Source of the DNA: Natrinema sp. DC36
GTDB taxonomy: Archaea > Halobacteriota > Halobacteria > Halobacteriales > Natrialbaceae
Length of the DNA stretch: 64,000 nt
Reading direction: 5' to 3'
NCBI RefSeq assembly: GCF_020405225.1
Contig: NZ_CP084472.1
Location: forward strand, 1,922,001-1,986,000
In this document: positions 8,072-17,600 of the stretch, one piece after another
Numbering within the stretch: position 1 is the stretch's first letter
Layout: each line of letters begins with the position of its first letter
The notes under the pieces: generated by a model
Told to the model about the DNA's origin: nothing
The model's input: the letters and a program-made list of their open reading frames with translations, nothing else
Databases searched by the model: none
Made by a program: the position numbers and the translations under genes

Positions 8072-10171
8072 TCAGTCGTCCGCCGGAACCCCGCCGTCCG
8101 AGGACTCGTCGAGATCGCACAGTTGCCGCGCTCGCTCGAGGACGCTCGCCGCCTCGTCCGGAGACACGCCGCCGGGATCGAACGCAGCGCGTTCGTACTC
8201 CCGCGTGACGTCGCGGAGTAACGCGGCGTCCGCCGCGTCGTCGGTTCGAAACCGCTGATAGAACTCCCAGTGGGTCAGCGCGTCGGGCCCGTCGATCCGC
8301 GACGCCAGTGCCCGCCGAACGGCGGCGTACCCTGTTCGTGCCGCATCGTCCGGCCGGCCGTTCGACAGCTGTTCGCTCGCTCGTGCGAGCAGGGGTTCGA
8401 CGGCGTCGACCGACGGAGACGACGCGTCCGCCGATCGCGTCCCGGCCGCCGGTCCGCCCGCTGTGGGCTCCCCGTCGCCCGCGGCGCCGTCCCCAGGGCC
8501 CGTTCCGCCGGCACGGCGATACCACCAGACGCCGAGCCCGACCGCGATCACGGCGAGGAATCCGACGGCGAGCCAGAGTGGAGACGACAGCTGCGTGCCC
8601 GCGTCGCCGATCGTAACGATCGTTTCTGCCGTCGCGGCCTCGATGTTCGAGCCGCTCCCGTCGTAGACCGCAGTCACGGTCACCTCGCCCCCAGCGATCG
8701 AGTTCGGAACGGAGATGCGTTCCTCGAACGTCCCGCCTGCGTTGGTCGTGACGGTGCCGACGGTCGTACCGTCGATTTGAATCTGTACTGGCTCGCCCCG
8801 AATGCCGTCGCCGTCTGCCGTGGCGAGCGTCCCGTTGACCGTCACCGCACGGTCGCCGTCCGACAGTCCCTCGATCGAGAGGTCGCTCTCGGTCTCGCGG
8901 ACCGTTACGTTCGTTCCGTCGGCCGCCGCGGCGAGAGCGCGATCCTCGAACGGCAGCCGGACGCTCAGTTCCTGTTGGCCGTCTTCGACGGCCGCAGGCA
9001 GCGAGACCGAGGTCTCAAACACGCCGTTCTGGACCGGTGCCGTGCCGATTCGCTCGCCGTCGACGGTCACCGCGACGGAGACGTTGTCGACGGCGATCCC
9101 GTCGACGCGAAGCTCGCCCGCGACGGCGTGTTGCTCGCCGTATGACAGCTCATTTGGTGCCTCCTCCAGCGAGACGGTCGGATCGACCTGATCGATCGAG
9201 ACGCTGACGTTCGTCTCGTCACCCAGATACGTCGATTGGGATTCGGGGACGTATCGGATCTCGAGTTCGTCAGCGGACAGCGACTCGTCGGTCGGGCGAT
9301 ACTCGAGGGTGAATCCACCAGCCGAATCCGTCGTGACCCGCTCCGTGTGGTTGCCGACGTCGAGTCGGACCTCCTCGTTCGCAATCGGAGCGCCGTCCGC
9401 CGTCCGCAGTTCGCCCGTCGCGACCAGCGGCTCGAGGAACGAGATCGACTCCTGGTCGGGCGTGAGCGTCAGTTCCGTCTCCGTAAATTGTTGTTCCCGA
9501 ACGATCGCCTGCTCCGATCGGATCTCCGTGGTCACGTTCTCGATCGCCGCGTCGGGCTCCGAGAGATCAGCGCCCGTCCCCGCCTCGATCTCGTCGTAGC
9601 GCTCCCGGACCGAGCCGCCGAGGGACCCGATTTCGTCCGCGAGCGTCTCGAGTTCCCGTCCGAGTTCCCGTGCACGCTCCTCGTTCCCCGCTTCGCGGGC
9701 CGCCTCGTACTCGTCTTTGGTCTCCCGATACTCCGCAACGGCTTCGGACAGCCGGGCCTGCTGCTCGCCGGCTTCCTCGAACTGCTCCTCGTGACTCTCC
9801 CCCTCGGTCTGTCCCGCAACGTCGACGTACTGACCCAGCCGATCGCGGTACTCCTCCCCGACGTACTCACTGGCGAGCTCGTACTCGCCCTCGCTCAGCT
9901 GGATCGCGCCGTCGCCGAGCTGGGCCGCCAACCGATCGGCCAGCCAGCCTTCGACGCTCTCGAGGTCGCCGTCCTCGGCGTAGTCATCGGGATTCCGATG
10001 GGGGGTCGTCTCGTTTCGATCCTCGTTAGTGGCGTTTTGCTGGGCCACAACGAACTGAGCGGCGTTGCCATCGACTGCAGCGGTCGAACTCGTCATGACG
10101 ATCCCGCCGGTCATCGCCACGGAGACGACGAACAGAGCGAGGATCAGTGCTCGACCACCGGCGTAGTTCAC
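8072..10171 (-). CDS. DUF4129-domain membrane protein with Ig-like repeats
   Basis: A 699-residue protein if it starts at the GTG at 10171, with a TATA-like CCTTATTGG about 26 bases upstream; the frame is open to 10240. Seen: an N-terminal signal or membrane segment (ALILALFVVSVAMT), a coiled-coil region (about 90-180), two or three beta-sandwich repeats (for example TGELRTADGAPIANEEVRLD), a transmembrane helix (LWLAVGFLAVIAVGLGVWWY) and a C-terminal cytosolic DUF4129 domain (SNGRPDDAARTGYAAVRRAL). DUF4129 proteins occur with MoxR/DUF58 and transglutaminase genes in envelope loci. This gene is divergent from the DUF58 gene. Role unknown. Confidence 0.85.
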   Translation of the reverse strand: MNYAGGRALILALFVVSVAMTGGIVMTSSTAAVDGNAAQFVVAQQNATNEDRNETTPHRNPDDYAEDGDLESVEGWLADRLAAQLGDGAIQLSEGEYELASEYVGEEYRDRLGQYVDVAGQTEGESHEEQFEEAGEQQARLSEAVAEYRETKDEYEAAREAGNEERARELGRELETLADEIGSLGGSVRERYDEIEAGTGADLSEPDAAIENVTTEIRSEQAIVREQQFTETELTLTPDQESISFLEPLVATGELRTADGAPIANEEVRLDVGNHTERVTTDSAGGFTLEYRPTDESLSADELEIRYVPESQSTYLGDETNVSVSIDQVDPTVSLEEAPNELSYGEQHAVAGELRVDGIAVDNVSVAVTVDGERIGTAPVQNGVFETSVSLPAAVEDGQQELSVRLPFEDRALAAAADGTNVTVRETESDLSIEGLSDGDRAVTVNGTLATADGDGIRGEPVQIQIDGTTVGTVTTNAGGTFEERISVPNSIAGGEVTVTAVYDGSGSNIEAATAETIVTIGDAGTQLSSPLWLAVGFLAVIAVGLGVWWYRRAGGTGPGDGAAGDGEPTAGGPAAGTRSADASSPSVDAVEPLLARASEQLSNGRPDDAARTGYAAVRRALASRIDGPDALTHWEFYQRFRTDDAADAALLRDVTREYERAAFDPGGVSPDEAASVLERARQLCDLDESSDGGVPADD

Positions 10172-10336
10172 ACCGGAGAGTTGCGACGCATCCCAATAAG
10201 GTATTCTCTCGAATCGTATCCACTGCGAGTGATCACCCATTCAGATCGGGGTGTGGCCCGACTCGATGGCCGAGCGCTGACCCAAATTCCGAGCGCAACC
10301 AGTACTTTCAACACCGTTACCGGAATCTGTCAAGGC

Positions 10337-11920
10337 ATGAATCTCACGCGCCGCGGCTGGACGGTCGGGGCACTCGTCGCAGTGCTCGCCGTCCTCGCGG
10401 TCGTGTTTGCACGGCCGATCCTGCTCGCCGGGTCGGCCCTCCTCGGCGCGTGGCTGCTCGCTCACCAGTACCGCTTCACCCGGGACCTCGAGCGAACGGT
10501 CGCCTCGCTGTCGGTCGTGCAGTCGACCGCCCGGACGACCATCCGTACCGGAGACGAGATGCCGGTCACGCTCACTGTGAAGCGCGAAACCGAGACGTCC
10601 CTCTCGCTCGAGATTACTGCCGGGCTCCCGGTCGGCGCCACGACGACCGAACCCATCGCCGTGACGCTCGCACCGAGCGGCGAGCGAGCGGATCGAACGC
10701 GAACGATGCGCTGGCCCATCGCCGGCCGTCATTCGTTCGATCGCGCGACCGTGGTGGCGACGGACGGACTGTTCAGCGAGACGATCACCGCGGGGACGAC
10801 GCCGACCGTGGCCGTCGAACCGCCCAGCCCCCGCGCGATCCACGTCGGTGAGGGCGGTGACCGGATCGCCGCCTCGTACGGCTCCCACGAGACCGGGCAG
10901 ACGGGGTCGGGGATCGAGCTGGCGGAACTCCGCGAGTACGTGCCGGGCGATACGGAGAAGCAGATCGACTGGAAGGCAACGGCACGCCACGGGATGCCGT
11001 ACGTCCGCGAATACGAGGCCGAGACCGACCGGCGGACGCTGCTGGTCGTCGACCACCGCGCCTCGCTCGCGACCGGCCCGCGAGCCGAGACGCAACTCGA
11101 GGCGCTCCGAGAGATCGCGCTCGTTATCGCGGGCAACGCACGCCGGCTCAACGATCCCCTCGGGCTCGTGACGGTCGGTGACGGCGGGATCACGAACCAC
11201 ATCGGGATAGCCTCGTCGGTCGTCAACTACGGCTCGGTCCGCCGCCACCTGCTCGAACTCGAGCCGACGGCGGCGGCCACCACGCCCGTGGCGACCGCCT
11301 CTCGACTGGACGGCCCGCAGTCGATGGGGGACGCGACGGCTGCGTCGTCCGCGACGACCGGGTCGGCCGAGACACACGAATCACAACCCTCGGACGAGAC
11401 GACCACCTCGCCGATCGCACGCAACGGGAGCGGACGGCCCGCTGCACCGCGTCAGGACCGTCCTGCCCCAGCGGCCGTGCGACGATCGCTCGCCGACCTC
11501 GAGGGGATCGACGACGCGTTTGCGCGGACGCTACGCCCCTTCTATACCGATCGGGAGGTGTACCGGGAGCGGATCGCCGAGACGCCGCTGTACGGGGCTG
11601 TCGAGCGGACAGTGACGAACACGAAGGGATCGACCTGGACGGTCATCTGCACCGACGATTCGCGGCCGGCGGAACTGCACGAAACGGTCTCGCTCGCACG
11701 ACGGGGCGGATCCCGAGTCACGGTCCTGCTCGCTCCCGCGGTGCTCTACGAGCCGGGTGGACTCGCGGATCTCGAGCGGGCCTACGACAGGTATCTCGCG
11801 TTCGAGGAGTTCCGTCGCGAACTCGCGAAACTCGACGACGTCACCGCCCTCGAGGTCGGGCCGGCCGACCGGCTGTCGGCAGTCCTTGAGGCGGGGAGAT
11901 CGAGAGGGGGGCGCGCGTGA
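10337..11920 (+). CDS. DUF58-domain protein
   Basis: A 527-residue protein from the ATG at 10337; the open frame runs much further upstream but over the divergent gene. Seen: two N-terminal hydrophobic segments (residues 8-45), a beta-rich region, then the DUF58 signature EYVPGDTEKQIDWKATARHG at about 198-217, followed by a VWA-like LLVVDHRASLA strand. DUF58 proteins pair with MoxR ATPases; the module is thought to mature or insert other proteins. Its stop overlaps the next start (GTGA), so translation is probably coupled. Confidence 0.88.
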   Translation: MNLTRRGWTVGALVAVLAVLAVVFARPILLAGSALLGAWLLAHQYRFTRDLERTVASLSVVQSTARTTIRTGDEMPVTLTVKRETETSLSLEITAGLPVGATTTEPIAVTLAPSGERADRTRTMRWPIAGRHSFDRATVVATDGLFSETITAGTTPTVAVEPPSPRAIHVGEGGDRIAASYGSHETGQTGSGIELAELREYVPGDTEKQIDWKATARHGMPYVREYEAETDRRTLLVVDHRASLATGPRAETQLEALREIALVIAGNARRLNDPLGLVTVGDGGITNHIGIASSVVNYGSVRRHLLELEPTAAATTPVATASRLDGPQSMGDATAASSATTGSAETHESQPSDETTTSPIARNGSGRPAAPRQDRPAPAAVRRSLADLEGIDDAFARTLRPFYTDREVYRERIAETPLYGAVERTVTNTKGSTWTVICTDDSRPAELHETVSLARRGGSRVTVLLAPAVLYEPGGLADLERAYDRYLAFEEFRRELAKLDDVTALEVGPADRLSAVLEAGRSRGGRA

Positions 11921-12477
11921 GCACCCGCATCGACTCGGTCCCGGCCGCGACCGGGCGGGACTGGCCGACCGGCGTCACCCTGGCGGCGCTCGTCGTCGCC
12001 TTCGGCGTCGTCGCCGGCCCGCTCGGCCTGCTCGCAGGGCTCGTGACCGCGCTCGTCGGATACGTGCTCGGACCGCCGTACGCGCTGGCGGCCGGCCACG
12101 TCGCGCTCGTGGCAGTCGTTCCAGAGGGGAGCGCGCTGAGCGTCGTCGTGCTCGTGGAAGCCGCGTTCGTCCTCGTCTTGCTCGTCCCGTTGCGTCGGGG
12201 TGCGAGTCCGGGGCGCACCGCGCTCGTCGCCGTCACCAGCGCGCTCGTGCTGGCGGGTGCCGCGTGGCTCGTCCTCGACACGCAGTCGATCGGGCTCGCC
12301 GCCACCGCGGTACTCGTGCTCCTCGGGATCGGCGCGTACGGACTCCACCGGTTCGAACTCGTTCGACTCGGCCTCGTCCCGGGGAGCGACGACGGAGACG
12401 CATCGACACCGCTCGAGACCGAGCCGACGGCTGGCTCGAGCGCTGAAACGACGACCGAACCCGCTACTGACCCATGA
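11917..12477 (+). CDS. multi-pass membrane protein of the DUF58 operon
   Basis: A 186-residue protein starting at a GTG that overlaps the DUF58 stop. Seen: five to six hydrophobic helices through residue 145 (for example VTLAALVVAFGVVAGPLGLL), then an acidic Ser/Thr/Glu tail. The family is found in haloarchaeal MoxR/DUF58 loci; I do not assign a DUF number with certainty. ATGA overlap with the next gene indicates one transcript. Confidence 0.7.
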   Translation: MSTRIDSVPAATGRDWPTGVTLAALVVAFGVVAGPLGLLAGLVTALVGYVLGPPYALAAGHVALVAVVPEGSALSVVVLVEAAFVLVLLVPLRRGASPGRTALVAVTSALVLAGAAWLVLDTQSIGLAATAVLVLLGIGAYGLHRFELVRLGLVPGSDDGDASTPLETEPTAGSSAETTTEPATDP

Positions 12478-13406
12478 GTGCAAGTACTACTGATCTGGAC
12501 GAGACGACGACTGACCCGGACGCGGATCGAGCCGACGGGTCGGACGAGGACCCGCTCGAGCCCGCGGCGCGGGCGGAACTCCTGGCGGCTGAAAACCAAC
12601 GGTTACGGACCGAGTACGTTCGCGCCAGACAGTCACAATACCGTCGAACCGCAGCGGGATTGGCCCTCGTCGGCGTCGTCGCGGCCATCGGTGCAGTCGT
12701 GTTTCCCGACGGGCGGGAGGTGCTCTTCGCGCTCGCCGCGGTGGGGCTGTTCGGCGGGATACTCACGTACTACCTGACGCCGGGCACGTTCGTCGCCGCG
12801 GACGTCGGCGAACGGATCTACGCCGCGATGGCGGCCAACGAGGCCGCTATCGCCGGTGAGCTCGGCCTCGGCGACGATCGCATCTACGTCCCGGCCGGTG
12901 AGCCCGTGGATGCGCGCCTGTACGTCCCCCAGCGATCGACCGACGAGTTGCCCGCGCTCGACGAACTCGACGGGCCGTTCCTGACCGATCCCGATCACCG
13001 CGGACTCTCCCTCGAGCCGACCGGCGGGACGCTGTTCGAGGGGTTCGAACGCGCACTGACCGCGGAACTCGCGACCGCGCCGGCCCCGCTCGCGACCCAG
13101 CTCGCGGACGGCCTCGTCGAGCAGTTCGAACTGGCGGCCAGCGCCGAACCGGACGTCGACGTCCAGTCGGGCCGAGCCACCGTCGCGATCACTGCCAGCG
13201 CATTCGGCGCCGTTGACCGCTTCGATCACCCGATCGCCTCGTTCCTCGCAGTCGGGTTCGCCACCGGCCTCGAGCGACCGATCCGACTCGAGGTCACGCC
13301 GGGCGACGAGCGGTCGGACTGGCTGGTTACCTGCCGGTGGGACGATGATGATGATGATGATGCTGATACTGATGAGGCAAGTGTGGGTACAGACAGCAAC
13401 TCGTGA
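12474..13406 (+). CDS. membrane protein of the DUF58 operon, soluble C-terminal domain
   Basis: A 310-residue protein. Seen: an acidic N-terminus, a coiled coil (about 30-55, AELLAAENQRLRTEYVRARQ), two membrane helices (about 60-102, ending LTYYLTPGTFVAAD), then a soluble alpha/beta domain of about 190 residues. Near the C-terminus a (GAT)6 tract at 13344-13361, with the preceding GAC, encodes seven Asp in a row. Third gene of the DUF58 operon, overlapping the previous stop by four bases. Function unknown. Confidence 0.75.
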   Translation: MSASTTDLDETTTDPDADRADGSDEDPLEPAARAELLAAENQRLRTEYVRARQSQYRRTAAGLALVGVVAAIGAVVFPDGREVLFALAAVGLFGGILTYYLTPGTFVAADVGERIYAAMAANEAAIAGELGLGDDRIYVPAGEPVDARLYVPQRSTDELPALDELDGPFLTDPDHRGLSLEPTGGTLFEGFERALTAELATAPAPLATQLADGLVEQFELAASAEPDVDVQSGRATVAITASAFGAVDRFDHPIASFLAVGFATGLERPIRLEVTPGDERSDWLVTCRWDDDDDDDADTDEASVGTDSNS

Positions 13407-13536
13407 AGAGACTGCGCACGACGAGGACGGTGGTGGCGATAAGCGAACTGAACCGGGAGCGGCGTGAGCGGTGTCGGTACTGCTCCGGCCGAGCATCGGT
13501 CGACATCGCGAACGCACCAGAAAAGTGAGGTGGATG

Positions 13537-13589
13537 CCCCGTCCTCAAGGTGCGAGCGGGTTCTCGGCCCCAAGCGAAGTAGGGTGGGG
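13537..13589. mobile_element. IS200/IS605-like right-end hairpin (scar)
   Basis: CCCCGTCCT (13537-13545) can pair with AGGGTGGGG (13581-13589), with two G-U pairs, around a 35-base loop. This closing stem followed by TAGTTT resembles the right end and omega-RNA terminus of IS1341-type TnpB elements in haloarchaea. No tnpB frame remains in the 130 bases to its left. It lies between the converging DUF58 operon and moxR, touching the moxR stop. Family assignment is by remembered pattern only. Confidence 0.4.
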
Positions 13590-13593
13590 TAGT

Positions 13594-14631
13594 TTATTCG
13601 AAGGGATTGTTGCCGCCATCACCTGCTGCGAGCGAGTCGAACGCTTCGTTCGTCTCAGCACCCGGCGGCTCGATCGTATCGACGATCTCCGCGACGACAT
13701 CCGCGGAATCGATGTCGCTGAGGTCGGCATCGGTACTCAGCACGAGCCGATGGCGCAACACCGCCACCGCCATCGACTTGATGTCGTCCGGAATCGCGTA
13801 CTCGCGGCCGTTGATCGCGGCTCGTGCCTTCGAACCGTTGAGAAACGCCAGCGTTGCACGCGGTGAGGCACCGTGGGAGACGTCGGCGTGCTCGCGCGTC
13901 GCCGCGACGAGGTCGAGCACGTACTCCTTGACCGGTGGCGCGACGTGGACCGCCTGGACGGTTCGCCGCGCGTCGACGAGCGCCTGCGGATCGATGACCT
14001 GCTCGACGTCATCGGGCCCGAGATCCGGGGCATCGTCGAATCGGTCGAGGAGTTCGCGTTCGTCCGTTCGGTCCGGTAGCTCCAGTGTCAGTTTGAACTG
14101 AAAACGATCGCGCTGGGCCTCCGGGAGCTGGTACACTCCTTCGGTTTCGATCGGGTTCTGCGTCGCGACGACCATAAACGGGTCGGGCAGCGAGAGCGTT
14201 TCACCCTCGATCGTCACGCGACGCTCTTCCATCGCCTCGAGCAACGCGCTCTGGGTCTTCGGCGTCGCGCGGTTGATCTCGTCGGCGACCGCGAGGTTCG
14301 CGAAGACGGGACCGCGCTGGAGTTCGAACGTCCCCGCGCCCTGCCGGTAGATGTGCGTTCCCGTGATGTCGGCCGGGAGAGTGTCGGGCGTCATCTGGAT
14401 CCGGTTATAGTCGAGGCCGGTCGTCCGCGCGAAGAGATTCGCGAGCGTCGTCTTGGCGATACCGGGGACCCCCTCGAGCAGGAGGTGCCCACGGGTCAAG
14501 AGCGCGATCGTCAGGTACTCGACGGCCTCGTCGTTGCCGATGAGAACGCGGTCGATCTCACTGTGTAGCGACTCGTAGATAGCTTCGGGATCACCGCTCG
14601 TCCCGTCGGCCGGATCCGTGGTACCGGTCAT
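13594..14631 (-). CDS. moxR: MoxR-family AAA+ ATPase
   Basis: A 345-residue ATPase. Seen: Walker A GVPGIAKT (about 57-64), the family-typical FQLKLTLELPDRTDER-like segment read here as FQFKLTLELPDRTDER, Walker B ADEINRATPKTQSALLEAM, the sensor region ATQNPIETEGVYQLPEAQ, and the C-terminal lid with HGASPRATLAFLNGSKA. MoxR ATPases act as chaperone-like remodelers together with DUF58/VWA partners. Its start overlaps the stop of the DUF4350 gene (ATGA), so the two are co-transcribed. Confidence 0.93.
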   Translation of the reverse strand: MTGTTDPADGTSGDPEAIYESLHSEIDRVLIGNDEAVEYLTIALLTRGHLLLEGVPGIAKTTLANLFARTTGLDYNRIQMTPDTLPADITGTHIYRQGAGTFELQRGPVFANLAVADEINRATPKTQSALLEAMEERRVTIEGETLSLPDPFMVVATQNPIETEGVYQLPEAQRDRFQFKLTLELPDRTDERELLDRFDDAPDLGPDDVEQVIDPQALVDARRTVQAVHVAPPVKEYVLDLVAATREHADVSHGASPRATLAFLNGSKARAAINGREYAIPDDIKSMAVAVLRHRLVLSTDADLSDIDSADVVAEIVDTIEPPGAETNEAFDSLAAGDGGNNPFE

Positions 14632-17600
14632 TCGTCGGTCTCCTCTTCCGAACGGGGATGGTTAAACGCTGTTATCATTCGCTGGATCTGGTCCTCGTCC
14701 CAGTCGGGATAGCGTCTGCGAAGGAACGCTGCGCGCTCGGCGTCCGAGAGTCTCGGGACACCCTGTCCGCTGTGGCGACTCTCGGCCGGTCGGTATCGCG
14801 CGGGAAGACGGGTCTGTGCGGCCTCGAGACCGGATCGAACGCTGACCCGCGAGAGTATCGCAACGAGCCCGATTCCGATGGTCCCGACGAGCAACTGGAG
14901 CAACGGCGAGTCACGAATCGTCAGCACCGCACCGGTCAGTGGGGGAACATCGGCACCGTGTGAGCGGTCGAAGACGACGTGATCGGCGTCGGCGTACAGC
15001 CCGCGTACGAACGGGGCATTATCCGGCTCGTCGTACATCGCGTTAATCGTGATACTGGGGTCGCCGACGACGACGACCTGCCCCTCGCTGACGTTCTCCA
15101 CCGTCGCGACCGGATAGGATTGGAGTTCGTCCTGGTCGTCAAGCTCGTCTTCCTCGGGCCCGAGGTACGCGAAGTCACTCGTCGCGACCAGCACCGTCGC
15201 GTTTCCGGGTTCGATTGCCGTCCCGTAGTTGAGCGTCAGCCGGTCGACACCGGTCGTCAGCGTGTGGTTCTCGACGCCCGTCGCGACCGGCATCGTCGGC
15301 CCGCGGAAGTGATGGCGTTCGTCCCGCAGGAGCTGCCCGTTTGCCCGCGCCTCGGCGCCGACATCGGAGAGAAGGGCGTTCCCGTGGGTACCGAAGTTCT
15401 CGAGGACGACCAGCGTCCCGCCCTCGGCGACGAACTCTCGAACGCGTTCGGCGTCGTCCCCTGTATAGGGTTCGTCCGGCGCGATGACGAACGCGACCGT
15501 CTCGTTGGCCGGGAGATCCGTGTACTCGGCGGTGTCTCGCAGGAGCTCGCTCTCGACGGCCGGATCGTCTGCAGCGTCCTGCCGGAGCTCGGACGTCCCG
15601 TCCCAGGACGGGTTATAGAGCCCGAAGGATGACGATGACGTCGCGGCCACGGTTCCCAGCGCGACGAGCACGGTCACGACGAGCGCGAGTAACAACACTC
15701 GCGGCCAGTCGACTCCACCACCGTCGCCGAGGACGCCCTCGTACCAGCTCATTGAGTCACCTCCGAGACTCGAGCCGACGGTCGATCCGGGGAGCGCCCC
15801 ACGCCGCGGTTCATACGGGAACCACCTCCGATGGGAGAATTTCGAGGATCCGTCTAACGACGATGACCGCGAACCCGACGAGACCGAGTAGAATGAGCCA
15901 CCGAAGCCGGCGTCGCCACGTCGGCGTGACGTTGAACGGGGCCGTCAGCTCCGTGACGATCAGAAAGCCGATGAGCGAGCAGACGAAAACCAGCTCGTAG
16001 GAGAGCGCGTTCAGCAGCGCGAGGACGAGGACCGTCGCGACCATCCACGCGACGTTCCCGCGGACGAACTGCATCCGGCGCTGGGTCGCCATTACTCCAA
16101 CGGGCAACGTCGGGATACCTAAACGTAGCGCACTTTGCACGGCAGCGGTGACGATCACTGTAAGGAGGGTCCTTGCCCTTCAGCCGGTCTCATTCCGGCG
16201 TCGTGACTGTCGCGGAGTGAACCCACCCGCGAACGTCACACCTTTTGCGACGACCCCTGAAGGCCGAGGCGATGTGGCCCTGGGGACACCTCGCCGTCGC
16301 GTATCTGGTATACACCGTCTACAGTCACCGACGCGATGGCCGTCCACCGCGAGCGCTTCCCGTGATCGCGCTCGCCGTCTGGTATCGTGACGGAACACCC
16401 GGTCTCGGCACCGTTTGGCGCGGCCTCGAGCGGGCAGTCGAGACCGCATCGTGACCGGAGCGTAGCCCAAAGTCGGCCCAACCTGAATCCGCAGACAGAT
16501 TACCAGTAACTAACCCTTTCGACTCAGTAACCGCGGGACAGCGGGTCGCGCGGCCGCTGGAGACCGTCCGACGGATCGCCGGATGGTCACTGTTGTCGGT
16601 ATGAAACCGCATGTAGAACGCAGTAGGTAACTCAAAACAATCATCGGCCGACGATATCACTCCGACGAGCCAGAAGTATGGCACACGATTCACCGGCCGG
16701 TACGGACGACGCCGCTCGAGCGCGGGCGATCGGCGAGGAACTCGCTCGAACGACCGCCGAGCCGCCGGTCACCGTCCGCTGTGAGGGAGTCACCCACCGG
16801 TACGGCGATGACTCGTCCGGACTCCGGAGCGCGTCGTCGCGATCCGTAACCGCGCTCCGGGACGTGTCGTTCGAGGCCCGCGCCGGCGAGGTAGTCGGCC
16901 TCGTCGGACCGAGCGGCAGCGGCAAGTCGACGGTACTTCACGTCGTCGGGGGCCTGCTCGAGCCGAGCGAGGGGACCGTCACCGTCCTCGAGACGGATCT
17001 GACGGCGCTCTCTGCGGCCGAGCGGACGAGACTGCGCCGCGATCACGTCGGCTTCGTCTTCCAGCAGTTCCACCTGCTGCCGTCGCTGTCGGCGCGGGAG
17101 AACGTCGCGCTCCCGCTGATCGAACGCGGCGTCGGACGACGCGAGCGCCAGCGGCGGGCGGCTGCGTTACTCGAGCGGGTCGGTCTCGGCGACCGCACGA
17201 CGCACAAGCCGGGCGAACTCAGCGGCGGGGAGCAACAGCGCGTCGCGATCGCGCGGGCGCTGGTGACCGATCCGGAGATCGTCCTCGCCGACGAGCCGAC
17301 CGGCGAGCTCGACACCGAAACCGGCGCGCGCGTCCTCGACCTGCTCGTCGACGTCGCGGACGATCGGACGGTGCTTGTAGCGACCCACGACGAGCGGGCG
17401 ATCGAGGTGACGGACCGCGTGCTCCGGCTGCTCGACGGGGTGGTGACGACCGATGCGGGATGAGAGGGTGAGACGAGATGGCTGACCGGACTTCGGACCG
17501 GAACGGAGGAGCCCCTCGAGGCCGCCGGCTTCGGCGGTGGCTCGGGCTCGGCCGGCTCTCGCTCGGCCGACTGGTGTCGCAGCTGCGGCGACTGCCGAGA